Shown here: piece by piece, positions 18,584-26,742 of the stretch
Layout: every line of letters starts with the position of its first letter
Position numbering within the stretch: position 1 is the first letter of the stretch
DNA from: Oceanicola sp.
GTDB taxonomy: Bacteria > Pseudomonadota > Alphaproteobacteria > Rhodobacterales > Rhodobacteraceae
DNA: 64,000 nucleotides
Assembly (NCBI GenBank): GCA_022447275.1
Contig: JAKVBK010000007.1
Location: 37,094 to 101,093 of the forward strand
Direction: 5' to 3'
Made by a program: the position numbers and the translations under genes
Notes under the pieces: model-generated
Databases searched by the model: none
The model's input: the letters and a program-made list of their open reading frames with translations, nothing else
What the model was told of the DNA's origin: nothing

Positions 18584-18939
18584 TGGCTGTCAAGCGGTTG
18601 CTGACCGAGTTCGGCATGGGCAGTTCCTTGCGCCGACAGGATTACACCGAGGCGGCGACCCGCGCCGTGAAGGATGCGCTTTGGCACAACTCGATCAATC
18701 TGGCGGAGCTGTTCGGCAAGCAGAAGGAAGACATGCAGATCACGCTGGATGTGGGCGTTCAACGCCCGCAGGAAGTGGACACAGCGGCGCTTGCAGCGGT
18801 CTTTCCCTATGGTCAGGTGCAGGTGAACGTACACAAGGGTGGGCTCGATGTGCCGCGTCCGGATGGCAAGGGCCTGCCCACCGTCATGGCGAATGTGGCG
18901 ATCTCTGTCGCCCTTGATCTGCCGGAGGCGCGCCCATGA
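18583..18939 (+). CDS. Lin0512-family conserved protein, copy 1
   Basis: A 118-residue protein with the Lin0512-family pattern: a start of type RLLTEFGMGSSLRRQDYTEA, then RAVKDALWHNSI, then a DVGVQRPQEVDTAAL segment and a terminal beta-strand-rich VMANVAISVAL. It has no signal peptide or cysteines. The molecular function of the family is unknown to me; it recurs in cobalamin and other tetrapyrrole contexts. It overlaps cobO by one base and overlaps the second copy by 4 bases, so all four genes cobO-copy1-copy2-cobQ are probably co-expressed. The paralog downstream shares the FxxxMGMGxxLxxQDYTxAAxRA core. Confidence 0.8.
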   Translation: MAVKRLLTEFGMGSSLRRQDYTEAATRAVKDALWHNSINLAELFGKQKEDMQITLDVGVQRPQEVDTAALAAVFPYGQVQVNVHKGGLDVPRPDGKGLPTVMANVAISVALDLPEARP

Positions 18940-19298
18940 GCTTGCAGCGTTTCATCATCGAGATGGGCATGGGCAACGATCTGCACGGCCAAGATTACAC
19001 CAAGGCGGCCGGGCGCGCGATCGAGGATGCGCTGCGTCACAGCTCGATCCCGCTTTTTGGCGCTGTCGGCGTGTCCCATGATCAGATGCAGGTGCAGGTG
19101 ACCGTGGGCGTTCAAAGGCCCGAGCGTGTGGATTGCGTTGCTCTCGCCGAAAAATTGCCTCGGGGCCGAGCACAGGTGCAGGCCGTGGAGGGCGGGCTCG
19201 ATATCGTGAACCCCGATTCGGGTGAGGTGACAGTGGTGGCACAGGCGGCTGTTGAGGCGTTCCTGCCACCTCAGGGCGCACGCGGGCGCGCCGTCTGA
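18936..19298 (+). CDS. Lin0512-family conserved protein, copy 2
   Basis: A 120-residue paralog of the preceding gene. It shares FIIEMGMGNDLHGQDYTKAA, RAIEDALRHSSI, VGVQRPERVD and a C-terminal AQAAVEAFL strand. The two copies differ most in the loop after the second helix (SHDQMQVQVTVG here, KEDMQITLDVG in copy 1). Tandem retention of two divergent copies suggests a heteromeric complex or divided function. It starts in an ATGA overlap with copy 1 and lies 42 bases before cobQ. No enzymatic motif is visible, and a cobalamin role is inferred from context only. Confidence 0.8.
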   Translation: MSLQRFIIEMGMGNDLHGQDYTKAAGRAIEDALRHSSIPLFGAVGVSHDQMQVQVTVGVQRPERVDCVALAEKLPRGRAQVQAVEGGLDIVNPDSGEVTVVAQAAVEAFLPPQGARGRAV

Positions 19299-19340
19299 CG
19301 CGGGCCTAAACACAGGGCCGACTACAGGAGAGGAGACGCC

Positions 19341-20789
19341 ATGGCACGTGCCATCATGCTGCAGGGAACCGGCTCGAATGTCGGCAAATCCGTGCTTGTG
19401 GCGGGGCTGTGCAGGGCCGCTTTGCGCCGCGGATTGCGCGTGGCCCCTTTCAAACCGCAAAACATGTCCAACAATGCCTCCGTGACTGCCGATGGCGGCG
19501 AGATTGGCCGGGCACAGGCGCTGCAGGCGCGGGCCTGCGGACTGGAGCCTCGGACGGATATGAACCCGATCCTGCTCAAACCGGAATCGAATATGGGCAG
19601 CCAGGTCATTGTGCAGGGAAAGCGCCTGACAACGGTGAAAGCCCGGGACTATGCGGCGCTCAAGCCCAGCCTGATGGCCCCCGTTCTGGACAGCTTCGCG
19701 CGCCTCAGACAAACCCATGATCTGGTGATCGTGGAGGGGGCGGGCAGCCCGGCAGAGATCAATCTGCGCGCGGGCGATATCGCGAATATGGGCTTTGCGG
19801 TGGCGGCGAATGTGCCGGTGATCCTATGCGCAGATATCGACAGGGGCGGGGTGATCGCGCAGGTTGTGGGCACCCAGGCCGTATTGGAGCCCACGGATGC
19901 CGGCCGCATCGCGGGGTTTCTCGTCAACAAGTTTCGCGGAGACCCCCGCCTGTTTGATGATGGATACCAGATGATCCGTGATCAGACGGGCTGGCCGGGG
20001 TTTGGTGTGCTGCCCTGGTTTGATCAGGCTTGGCGCTTGCCTGCGGAGGATGCGCTCGACATCCGCACGCAGGCGCGCTCAGGCGGGTTTCACGTGGTGT
20101 GTTTGCGCCTGTCACGCATTGCCAATTTCGATGATCTTGACCCGCTCGAGCAAGAGCCTGGCCTGCGCCTGACCATGCTGGATGCGGGCCGCCCCATTCC
20201 GGGGGATGCCGATCTTGTGATCCTGCCCGGCTCGAAATCCACCCGGGCCGACCTCGCCTTTTTGCGCAGTCAGGGCTGGGATATCGATCTGCAGGCCCAC
20301 CATCGCCGGGGCGGACATATCCTTGGGATTTGCGGCGGCTACCAGATGCTCGGCCGTGTCATCGATGACCCCCAGGGCATCGAAGGGCCGGCGGGTGCTT
20401 CAGAGGGTCTGGGGTTTCTGGACGTTGAGACAACGATGACCGGCGACAAGAGCCTGACGCGGGTCAGCGCCGAGCATGTCGCCTCGGGCACGCCGTTTCA
20501 GGGCTATGAGATCCATATCGGGCGCACGTCAGGGCCGGATGCAGAGCGGCCCTTCGCCCGGGTGAATGGCGCTGCGGAAGGGGCGATTTCCGCCGATGGC
20601 CGGGTGGCTGGAAGCTATCTGCATGGAATGTTTGCCGAAGACGGGTTTCGTGCGGCATGGCTGGCCTCCCATGGCGCGCAAGCCTCTGATCTGGGCTATG
20701 AACAGGCGGTGGAGGACACGCTGGACGCGCTGGCCCAGCACCTTGAAGCGCATCTCGATATCGAGGCCCTTCTGGCGGCTGCGACCTGA
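19341..20789 (+). CDS. cobQ: Cobyric acid synthase, CobQ
   Basis: 482 residues, of normal length. The N-terminal P-loop ATPase has [19 protein letters not shown] (about residues 8-26) and the CobQ-type [10 protein letters not shown] and NPILLKPES motifs. The C-terminal glutaminase has [16 protein letters not shown], the nucleophile Cys in [12 protein letters not shown], and YEIHIGRT. It amidates the b, d, e and g side chains of adenosylcobyrinic acid a,c-diamide. It is fourth in the cobO-Lin0512-Lin0512 run and has a good GGAG before the ATG. It is convergent with cobC, with 25 bases between the stop codons. Confidence 0.96.
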   Translation: MARAIMLQGTGSNVGKSVLVAGLCRAALRRGLRVAPFKPQNMSNNASVTADGGEIGRAQALQARACGLEPRTDMNPILLKPESNMGSQVIVQGKRLTTVKARDYAALKPSLMAPVLDSFARLRQTHDLVIVEGAGSPAEINLRAGDIANMGFAVAANVPVILCADIDRGGVIAQVVGTQAVLEPTDAGRIAGFLVNKFRGDPRLFDDGYQMIRDQTGWPGFGVLPWFDQAWRLPAEDALDIRTQARSGGFHVVCLRLSRIANFDDLDPLEQEPGLRLTMLDAGRPIPGDADLVILPGSKSTRADLAFLRSQGWDIDLQAHHRRGGHILGICGGYQMLGRVIDDPQGIEGPAGASEGLGFLDVETTMTGDKSLTRVSAEHVASGTPFQGYEIHIGRTSGPDAERPFARVNGAAEGAISADGRVAGSYLHGMFAEDGFRAAWLASHGAQASDLGYEQAVEDTLDALAQHLEAHLDIEALLAAAT

Positions 20790-20814
20790 GGCGCAATCAC
20801 CTTGCCCGCGTCTC

Positions 20815-21792
20815 TCAGAGGCTGCGCAGACCGGCTTCCAGATGATCCCAAGCCTTTGGGCCGCCCGGCAGCCCAAGGCGCAGCCAATCGGGCGCATAGG
20901 TGAATTTGCGGGTCCAGATATGGGCCTGTGCCAGCCGGTCTTGCACGGCGGCGCCAGAGCCCACGCGATAGGTGCGAAACAGGGCGGAGCCCCCCTCCAG
21001 AGACCAGTCCGTATGCGCGGCGACAAGGGCATCGAGCCGGGCGCTGGCGGCCGCAAGCGAAGCGATCTGTGCCTGACGCCAGCCCGTATCGCGCAAAGCG
21101 GCGCATCCGATTTCCAGTGCCGGGCCACTAACGGACCAAGGCCCCGCCATCTGGCGCAGCTGCGCAAGCTGGGGCGGCGCGCCCAAAGCAAAGCCCAGTC
21201 GCAGGCCTGCCAGCCCGTAGAACTTGCCAAATGAGCGGAGCACAAGGGGCTGCGGCCCGTCGTCCTGCGGGGGCAGGGCCGGGATCACCGAACAGTCGGG
21301 GTGCGGGTCTGCAAAGCTTTCGTCGACGACCAAAAGACCCACATCTGCGGCCAGAGACATCACCGTGTCTGCCGACCAACGGCGCCCATCGGGATTGTTC
21401 GGGTTCACGATCACTGCCAGCGTGGCTCCGCGCAGCGCGTCGAGATCGTCGACGTCCTGCACCTGCCAGCCCGCTTCTGAAAGTGCCGCGCCATGCTCGT
21501 TGTAAGTGGGCGACAGGACCCGGGCTTTGCCCGGCGGCAGCAGGCGTGGAACCAGTTGGATAATGGCCTGCGCCCCGGAAAACCCCATGCAGGGCCCTGT
21601 TGCGCCATAGGCAGCGCGCGCGGCGTCTTCCAACGCTGTCAGGGCACTGGCGGTAGGCAACACCTGCCACGCCTGATCCGATATCGCTGGAACGGGGTAG
21701 GGTGTGGGATTGATGCCGGTGGACAGATCCAGCCAATCCGTGCCGCCATAGACCGCCCTTGCGCGGTCAAGATCGCCGCCATGTTCGCGCAT
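20815..21792 (-). CDS. cobC: Threonine-phosphate decarboxylase-like PLP enzyme, CobC
   Basis: About 325 residues, of the class I/II aminotransferase fold. NPNNPDGR (about residues 130-137) binds the substrate carboxylate. LLVVDESFAD carries the PLP-ring aspartate, and the Schiff-base lysine is in RSFGKFYGLAGLRLGF (Lys190). Family members decarboxylate L-threonine-3-phosphate to aminopropanol phosphate, the corrin linker. I chose the ATG at 21792 (MREHGGDL), 6 bases after GGCGGA; the ATG at 21798 is an alternative. It lies 34 bases downstream of cobD in the run bluE-cobD-cobC, so the linker kinase, decarboxylase and attachment enzyme are together. Confidence 0.92.
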   Translation of the reverse strand: MREHGGDLDRARAVYGGTDWLDLSTGINPTPYPVPAISDQAWQVLPTASALTALEDAARAAYGATGPCMGFSGAQAIIQLVPRLLPPGKARVLSPTYNEHGAALSEAGWQVQDVDDLDALRGATLAVIVNPNNPDGRRWSADTVMSLAADVGLLVVDESFADPHPDCSVIPALPPQDDGPQPLVLRSFGKFYGLAGLRLGFALGAPPQLAQLRQMAGPWSVSGPALEIGCAALRDTGWRQAQIASLAAASARLDALVAAHTDWSLEGGSALFRTYRVGSGAAVQDRLAQAHIWTRKFTYAPDWLRLGLPGGPKAWDHLEAGLRSL

Positions 21793-21826
21793 ATTCATTC
21801 CGCCGAAGCCGCCTGATTGATCGGTG

Positions 21827-22771
21827 TCAGCCCAGCAGCCAGATGCCGAGCAGCACACCCCCCAGCAGGAGCATTGCCCGAACGAACAGCTGAAGTCCAC
21901 GCAGCAAATCATCTGCGATCGGGTCGGGCTTGTCGGCGTTGACATAGGGATCGTCGGACATCTGCCCATCCCCATAGACACGCGGACCTGACAGGCGCAG
22001 CCCAAGGGCGCCCGCCATCGCCGCCTCGGGCCAGCCCGCATTGGGCGAGCGGTGCTTGCGCCCATCTTGCGCCATGCAGCCGAGGGCAGCCCATGTCTGG
22101 CGGCTCGACGCGGCGAAGAGCAGCCCGGTGAGCGGGGCCGGGATCAGGTTGACCAAATCGTCGAGCCGCGCGGCCACCTTGCCAAAGGCATCATAGCGCT
22201 CTGTCCGGTAGCCGATCATTGAATCCAGCGTGTTGATGGTCTTGTAGGCCACAATCCCGGGTAGGCCGGCCACCACGCCCCAAAAGATCGGGGCCACGAT
22301 CCCGTCCGATGTGTTCTCTGCGAGGCTTTCCAGCCCGGCGCGCGCCACGCCCGCGCTGCTGAGCGCCTCCGTCTCGCGCCCGACGATCATTGCCACCGCC
22401 TGTCGTGCCTCGGGCAATGCGTCTGCGGCCAAGGGGCGGGCAACCGCTGCAACGTGATCATGCATGGAGCGGGCGGCAATCAGCGGCCAGGCCAGGGCCC
22501 CTGTCAGCAGAAGCCCGGCCCAGCCGCTGGGCAAAAGCGCCTGCAGCCAGATCGCAGGCCCCACCGTGGCGGCCAGCGCTGCGATGACACAGACCGCGCC
22601 GCCGAAAAGTCTTTGGGCATGGGAACCGCGGTTCAGCGCCTGCTCCAGCCCGGTGATCAACCGGCCCAGCCACGTGACCGGATGCCCGATGCGCGCATAG
22701 AGGCGCGTGGGCCAGCCCAGCAGGGCATCGAGGATCAGGCCCACGAGCATTGCAGCGGCAAACCCGCTCAT
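21827..22771 (-). CDS. cobD: Adenosylcobinamide-phosphate synthase CobD (CbiB family)
   Basis: A 314-residue integral membrane protein. Hydrophobic segments lie at the N-terminus (AAAMLVGLILDALLG), at about residues 55-95 and at the C-terminus (MLLLGGVLLGIWLLG). The conserved family stretches are RIGHPVTWLGRLI, GLESLAENTSDGIVAPIFWG, YKTINTLDSMIGYR and AGWPEAAMAGALGLRLSG. It attaches the aminopropanol (phosphate) linker to adenosylcobyric acid. The start at 22771 overlaps the bluE stop as ATGA. It is the membrane-bound step that follows CobC and BluE activity. Confidence 0.95.
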   Translation of the reverse strand: MSGFAAAMLVGLILDALLGWPTRLYARIGHPVTWLGRLITGLEQALNRGSHAQRLFGGAVCVIAALAATVGPAIWLQALLPSGWAGLLLTGALAWPLIAARSMHDHVAAVARPLAADALPEARQAVAMIVGRETEALSSAGVARAGLESLAENTSDGIVAPIFWGVVAGLPGIVAYKTINTLDSMIGYRTERYDAFGKVAARLDDLVNLIPAPLTGLLFAASSRQTWAALGCMAQDGRKHRSPNAGWPEAAMAGALGLRLSGPRVYGDGQMSDDPYVNADKPDPIADDLLRGLQLFVRAMLLLGGVLLGIWLLG

Positions 22772-23568
22772 TGCGCGGCGCCCGCGCGGAATTGAAACAC
22801 AGAGTGCAGGCCCGCCGCCGACATCAGATCCGGGGCTTTGGCAGGCATTGCGCCCCGGGGAAAGATCAGCCCGCGCGCCGATCCCGTATGCGCCCGGACA
22901 TGTCCCAGAGCGCCCAGAGCGCGGGCCAACTCCGATGTGGGGTCGCGCGCATCGCTGCGCCGCTGTGAACAGCGTTGTGCGGACGCCGCCGCAAGCATCG
23001 CGCATTCCGCCAAATCGCCATTGCCCGCAGCCACCTTCCACAACTCAACAAGATCGGTGATGTCATCAAAGGCTTCGTCTTCAGGGTTGGTCCGCTCCGG
23101 GGCGCCCCAGAACCCGCCCAGAATATCGCAGGCCGGCGGGGCGGGCAGCTCTGCCAGCACCCGGCCCTCGCGAGAGGCCCAGAGCACCTGGTCTGGTGCA
23201 GGCAGCATCAGCGGGTCGCTTGCGCCCTCAATGTCGATGCAGGCTTTGGCCAAAACCTCTGCCGGGCCGTCGAACCCCGCCGCCTGCGCCAGCGCCATCA
23301 ACGTTGCCGTGGAGGCGCCCGCGCCCGCGCCCAGCGGCATATCGCGGATAAGCAGGGGCCACGGTTTGGGCCGCGGTACGCCAAGCGCTCTGAAGAAAGA
23401 ATCGAGCTGGACCGAGTTGAATGGCGGGGGCGGTGTCGGTCGTGTCTCGGGGCCGGCCGTGACGCGCAAGGCAGGGCAAGGCAAGGTGAGCAGCGCAACC
23501 GGGCCTTGCGGCCCAAGCCGCCCTTGCAGCCATTCGCCAAAATGGCCCGGAACAGACACTTGCGTCAT
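22768..23568 (-). CDS. bluE: GHMP-family L-threonine kinase, PduX/BluE-like
   Basis: A 266-residue GHMP kinase. The ATP-binding glycine-rich motif PLGAGAGASTATL (about residues 78-90) matches the GHMP signature, and the N-terminal VPGHFGEWLQGRL block resembles PduX. In Salmonella PduX, and in the Rhodobacter capsulatus BluE homolog, the product is L-threonine-O-3-phosphate, the substrate of the CobC decarboxylase. The gene lies between a phosphatase gene and cobD, each joined by a 4-base overlap, and only two genes from cobC. That context strongly supports a threonine-kinase role. Assigned by family motif and neighbourhood. Confidence 0.85.
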   Translation of the reverse strand: MTQVSVPGHFGEWLQGRLGPQGPVALLTLPCPALRVTAGPETRPTPPPPFNSVQLDSFFRALGVPRPKPWPLLIRDMPLGAGAGASTATLMALAQAAGFDGPAEVLAKACIDIEGASDPLMLPAPDQVLWASREGRVLAELPAPPACDILGGFWGAPERTNPEDEAFDDITDLVELWKVAAGNGDLAECAMLAAASAQRCSQRRSDARDPTSELARALGALGHVRAHTGSARGLIFPRGAMPAKAPDLMSAAGLHSVFQFRAGAAQ

Positions 23569-24173
23569 GGCGCCGTTTTCCCTGCTTCGATGATCGAGAT
23601 CGGACCGGCGGCGCCGGCCCGCAGCCGGGTGACGGACAGATGGGCGATTTCAAACGCCAGCCCGGCGGGAACATGTCCCATCACCAGCCCCAGCGCGGCG
23701 CGGATCACACCCGCATGGACCACCAGCACACGGGGGCGGCCATCCGCGTGGGCCTGCTTGGCCTGGGCCCGCAGGGGCCCATCGATCCGGTGCGCCACGT
23801 CTGCAAAGCTTTCGCCCTGCGGGGGGGCATAGGCTGCAAGGGCCTCGGAGGAAAGCACGCCGATATCCGGCAGATCGGCATAGGGCAATCCGTCATGGGC
23901 GCCGAAATCTTGCTCCCACAGGTGGGCATCCTGTTCCGGATCTTGGCCGGGATAGAGGGCCGCTGCGGTTTCGATGCAGCGCCGGGCCGGGCTGCTGATC
24001 AGCGGGGCTGCGGCGGGCAGCAGTTTGCGGGTGGCCGCGATCGGAGCCTCCGCAAGCCGGGCAGGCGTATCGGTGCGCCCGCACAGACGGTCGCTCCAGG
24101 CCACGGGGCCGTGGCGGACGAGAACCAACTCTGCCCCAAACCGGGGCTGATCTGTCGCCTGTGCCTGCGCCAT
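23565..24173 (-). CDS. Histidine phosphatase, probable alpha-ribazole phosphatase
   Basis: About 202 residues, of the phosphoglycerate-mutase-like histidine phosphatase superfamily. The catalytic LVRHG motif is near residue 18-22, SSPARRC is the second arginine site, and VLVVHAGVIRAALG holds the second catalytic histidine. In cobalamin loci such enzymes dephosphorylate alpha-ribazole-5'-phosphate or adenosylcobalamin-5'-phosphate. Enterobacteria call this gene cobC, a name used here for a different gene, so I give no symbol. I chose the ATG at 24173 (MAQAQATD), preceded by AGGAACGCGAC. The gene overlaps bluE by 4 bases and diverges from cobP with 50 bases between starts. Confidence 0.82.
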   Translation of the reverse strand: MAQAQATDQPRFGAELVLVRHGPVAWSDRLCGRTDTPARLAEAPIAATRKLLPAAAPLISSPARRCIETAAALYPGQDPEQDAHLWEQDFGAHDGLPYADLPDIGVLSSEALAAYAPPQGESFADVAHRIDGPLRAQAKQAHADGRPRVLVVHAGVIRAALGLVMGHVPAGLAFEIAHLSVTRLRAGAAGPISIIEAGKTAP

Positions 24174-24223
24174 GTCGCGTTCCTGCTTTCCTTCTTGCCG
24201 CAAAACTGCTTTTTCACGGCACG

Positions 24224-24748
24224 ATGCATAAGTCGATACTGATCACAGGCGGCGCCCGTTCGGGCAAGTCGCAACTGGCCGAAAAACTGGCCCTGAGGCC
24301 CATGGGCCGCGCGATCTATATCGCCACCAGCGAGGTCTGGGATGATGAGATGGCGCAACGTGTTGCCGTCCATCAAGCCCGTCGCGGCCCCGAATGGCAG
24401 ACCATTCATGCCCCGCGCGATCTTGTGTCTGCCCTCCAACAGAGCGATGGCGACGCGCCGCGGCTGGTGGATTGCCTCACGCTTTGGCTGAGCAATCTGA
24501 TGCTGGATGGCGCAGATTGGCGGGATGCAGGCGAACGCCTTGTCCGGGCGCTGGATGCGCAGACCGCCCCGGTGATTTTGGTGACCAACGAAGTCGGAGG
24601 CGGCATCGTCCCCGAAAACAAACTTGCAAGAGAGTTCCGCGATGCTGCGGGATGGCTCAATCAAACCGTGGCCGAAGCCTGCGAAAGCGTATGGCTCAGC
24701 GTGGCCGGATGTCCTGTGAAAGTGAAACCGAATGACCATTCTTTCTGA
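24224..24748 (+). CDS. cobP: Adenosylcobinamide kinase/guanylyltransferase, CobP (CobU)
   Basis: A 174-residue bifunctional nucleotide-loop enzyme. The P-loop is ITGGARSGKSQLAEKLA (residues 7-23). The guanylylated histidine is probably His50 in VAVHQARRGPEW. Further family segments are IYIATSEVWDDEM, LVDCLTLWLSNLM and VTNEVGGGIVPENKLAREFRD. It phosphorylates adenosylcobinamide and transfers GMP to give adenosyl-GDP-cobinamide. The ATG at 24224 is the family start. Its 3' end overlaps cobT by 17 bases. Confidence 0.95.
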   Translation: MHKSILITGGARSGKSQLAEKLALRPMGRAIYIATSEVWDDEMAQRVAVHQARRGPEWQTIHAPRDLVSALQQSDGDAPRLVDCLTLWLSNLMLDGADWRDAGERLVRALDAQTAPVILVTNEVGGGIVPENKLAREFRDAAGWLNQTVAEACESVWLSVAGCPVKVKPNDHSF

Positions 24749-25748
24749 AGCCAAGTCGCTCAATGATGTTGCGGGTTTGCTCGGCGCCTTGCCGCAACCT
24801 GACAAACAGGCGCGCGCTGCGGCTGCTGCACGCCAGATGAGCCTGACAAAGCCGCCCTTTGCATTGGGCAGGCTCGAGGATCTGGCGGCATTCATGGCCG
24901 CTTGGCAGGGCACTGCGCATCCTGAGATTTCCAAGATGCAGGCTTTGGTTTTTGCGGGAAACCATGGGGTGTGCGCTCAGGGCGTTAACCCGTTTCCCCA
25001 GGACGTCACCGTGCAGATGGTTGCCAATTTCGAGCAGGGCGGTGCGGCCATCAATCAGCTGTGCGCGCTGGCCGGGGCAGAGCTTTCCGTGATTGCGCTG
25101 GATCTTGAAACGCCAACGGCGGATTTCACTGAGGCGGCCGCCATGACGCCCGAGGAAACGCTTGATGCTATGCAACGCGGCGCCGCTGCCGTGGACGCTG
25201 AGGCCAGCGTGATCAGCCTTGGTGAGATGGGCATCGGAAACTCGACCATATCTGCAGCCTTGGCTTGCGCGGGCTTTGGGGGGGCTGCGTCAGAATGGGT
25301 GGGCCGCGGCACCGGATCGGACGAAGCTGGCAAGGCGCTCAAGGCGCAAGTGATCGAGGCAGGCCTTGCGCGCCATGCCGGGCTGCGCGGGTTGGATATG
25401 CTGGCTGCGCTGGGCGGGCGGGAACAGGCCGCCCTGTGCGGCGCCGTGATCGAGGCGCGCGCGCGCAGCATCCCCGTGATGTTGGATGGCTATATCTGTA
25501 CGGCTGCGGTTGTGCCGCTGTTCGACATGGCACCGGACCTGCTGGATCACTGCCTCGTTGGGCACCTGTCTGCCGAGCCCGGCCACGCCAAGTTGCTGGA
25601 GCAGATGGACAAGGAACCGATCCTCACATTCAACATGGCGCTTGGGGAAGGCACTGGGGCGGCGCTTGCGCTCAATATCCTGCGCGGGGCGCTGGCCTGT
25701 CACAACGGGATGGCCACCTTTGCCGAAGCGGGCGTCGCAGACGGATGA
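24732..25748 (+). CDS. cobT: Nicotinate-nucleotide--dimethylbenzimidazole phosphoribosyltransferase
   Basis: 338 residues, typical of the family (CobT in enteric naming, CobU in Pseudomonas denitrificans). Conserved stretches are FAGNHGVCAQGVNPFPQDV, LGEMGIGNSTISAAL, MLDGYICTAAVVPLF and the C-terminal MALGEGTGAALAL, which contains the catalytic glutamate position. It makes alpha-ribazole-5'-phosphate from NaMN and a benzimidazole base. It is not the cobaltochelatase subunit of the same name. It overlaps cobP by 17 bases and cobV by 4 bases (ATGA). No bluB is nearby, so the source of dimethylbenzimidazole is not shown in this window. Confidence 0.95.
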   Translation: MTILSEAKSLNDVAGLLGALPQPDKQARAAAAARQMSLTKPPFALGRLEDLAAFMAAWQGTAHPEISKMQALVFAGNHGVCAQGVNPFPQDVTVQMVANFEQGGAAINQLCALAGAELSVIALDLETPTADFTEAAAMTPEETLDAMQRGAAAVDAEASVISLGEMGIGNSTISAALACAGFGGAASEWVGRGTGSDEAGKALKAQVIEAGLARHAGLRGLDMLAALGGREQAALCGAVIEARARSIPVMLDGYICTAAVVPLFDMAPDLLDHCLVGHLSAEPGHAKLLEQMDKEPILTFNMALGEGTGAALALNILRGALACHNGMATFAEAGVADG

Positions 25749-26497
25749 CACCGGTTGCCGCGCGTCTGGCAGAGCTGCGCCTTGCCGTGATGTTGCTGAC
25801 CCGGCTGCCGGTGGGCCGGTTCGCTGCGGCGCCGCCCCCGTTAAACGCGGCCATTTGGGCCTATCCTCTGGTGGGGCTGCCAATCGGTGCGGTGATCTGG
25901 GCCGTCAGCGCCGGCGCGATATATCTGACAGCGCTGCCCGCCATGATCGCTGCCGTTCTTGCTTTGGGCGCCATGCTGATGGCGACAGGTGGCCTGCATG
26001 CGGACGGGCTGGCCGATACGGCCGACGGGCTTGGCGGCGGGCGCGACAGGGCCCATTGCCTCGAGATCATGAAAGACAGTCGCATCGGGGCCTATGGGGT
26101 GATGGCGCTTGGGGTCGTTCTGGCACTGTGGGCGCTTGGTCTGGCGCAGATCTGGGCGGGTGGCCCGGCGCGCCATACCCTGATTGGGGTGTTGGGTGTC
26201 TGCGTGGCCAGCCGTGTGTGCATGGCGGCGGTGCTGGTCTGGATGCCCTCGGCCCGGGAAGGCGGGCTGGGCGACAAGGCCGCGGGCGGGTCTGGCAAGG
26301 CGCTGGTGCCGGGCGCTGTGCTTGCAGTGGCCTTGTTGTGGCCTGTTATCGGGGTCTGTGTGCCGATGATTGCGGTCACGGCCTATCTTGCATGGCGCGC
26401 ACAGCGCCGCATCGGTGGGCAGACAGGCGACGTGCTGGGCGCGGTGCAACTGGCCTCGGAAGCCGCCGGGCTAATTGCAGTGCAGGCAATGATGTAA
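25745..26497 (+). CDS. cobV: Adenosylcobinamide-GDP ribazoletransferase, CobV (CobS)
   Basis: About 250 residues, an integral membrane cobalamin synthase. The metal/substrate-binding stretch HADGLADTADGLGGG (about residues 83-97) with KDSRIGAYG is diagnostic. Several hydrophobic helices flank it (PAMIAAVLALGAMLM, VLAVALLWPVIGVCVPM). It joins adenosyl-GDP-cobinamide to alpha-ribazole (phosphate), the last assembly step. The start at 25745 is in an ATGA overlap with cobT. Longer in-frame extensions upstream run through cobT and are rejected. This ends the cobP-cobT-cobV run. Confidence 0.94.
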   Translation: MTPVAARLAELRLAVMLLTRLPVGRFAAAPPPLNAAIWAYPLVGLPIGAVIWAVSAGAIYLTALPAMIAAVLALGAMLMATGGLHADGLADTADGLGGGRDRAHCLEIMKDSRIGAYGVMALGVVLALWALGLAQIWAGGPARHTLIGVLGVCVASRVCMAAVLVWMPSAREGGLGDKAAGGSGKALVPGAVLAVALLWPVIGVCVPMIAVTAYLAWRAQRRIGGQTGDVLGAVQLASEAAGLIAVQAMM

Positions 26498-26560
26498 CAC
26501 CCTTGAACCTGCTGCAGATTGGGGCTTTTCAATCCAGCGCGCCTGCGTATCATGGCGCCC

Positions 26561-26650
26561 ATGAATTCGAACCGGCATATCCTGAATCCCGCCACCGCTT
26601 TGCGCGGTGCGTCTGCGCGTGCCGGCCTTCTGCTGCTAACGTGCCTCTGA
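26561..26650 (+). CDS. leuL: Leucine-rich leader peptide upstream of leuA
   Basis: A 29-codon open frame, MNSNRHILNPATALRGASAR followed by AGLLLLTCL and TGA. It ends with CTT-CTG-CTG-CTA-ACG-TGC-CTC, so five of the last seven sense codons are leucine. It lies 92 bases before leuA and its stop codon opens an inverted repeat. This is the layout of an amino-acid attenuation leader: ribosome stalling at Leu codons when charged tRNA-Leu is scarce. An in-frame ATG at 26552 would add three residues. The call rests on composition and position. Homologous leaders upstream of leuA are known in proteobacteria. Confidence 0.75.
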   Translation: MNSNRHILNPATALRGASARAGLLLLTCL

Positions 26651-26683
26651 GCGTGCCGTCCGGCGCGAACGCTCAGGGGATTT
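26648..26683 (+). terminator. Putative leuA attenuator hairpin
   Basis: The stem TGAGCG (26648-26653) pairs with CGCTCA (26670-26675). An inner GCC/GGC stem with a GTCC loop strengthens it. It begins at the leader-peptide stop codon. The following sequence is GGGGATTTG, so the U-tract is short, as in many alphaproteobacterial attenuators. I did not resolve an antiterminator pairing by eye. Confidence 0.5.
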
Positions 26684-26742
26684 GTGCACGACGCGCCATC
26701 TAGAAACAGCAGCAGACAGACAGACTTTCAAGGACTTCCCAG

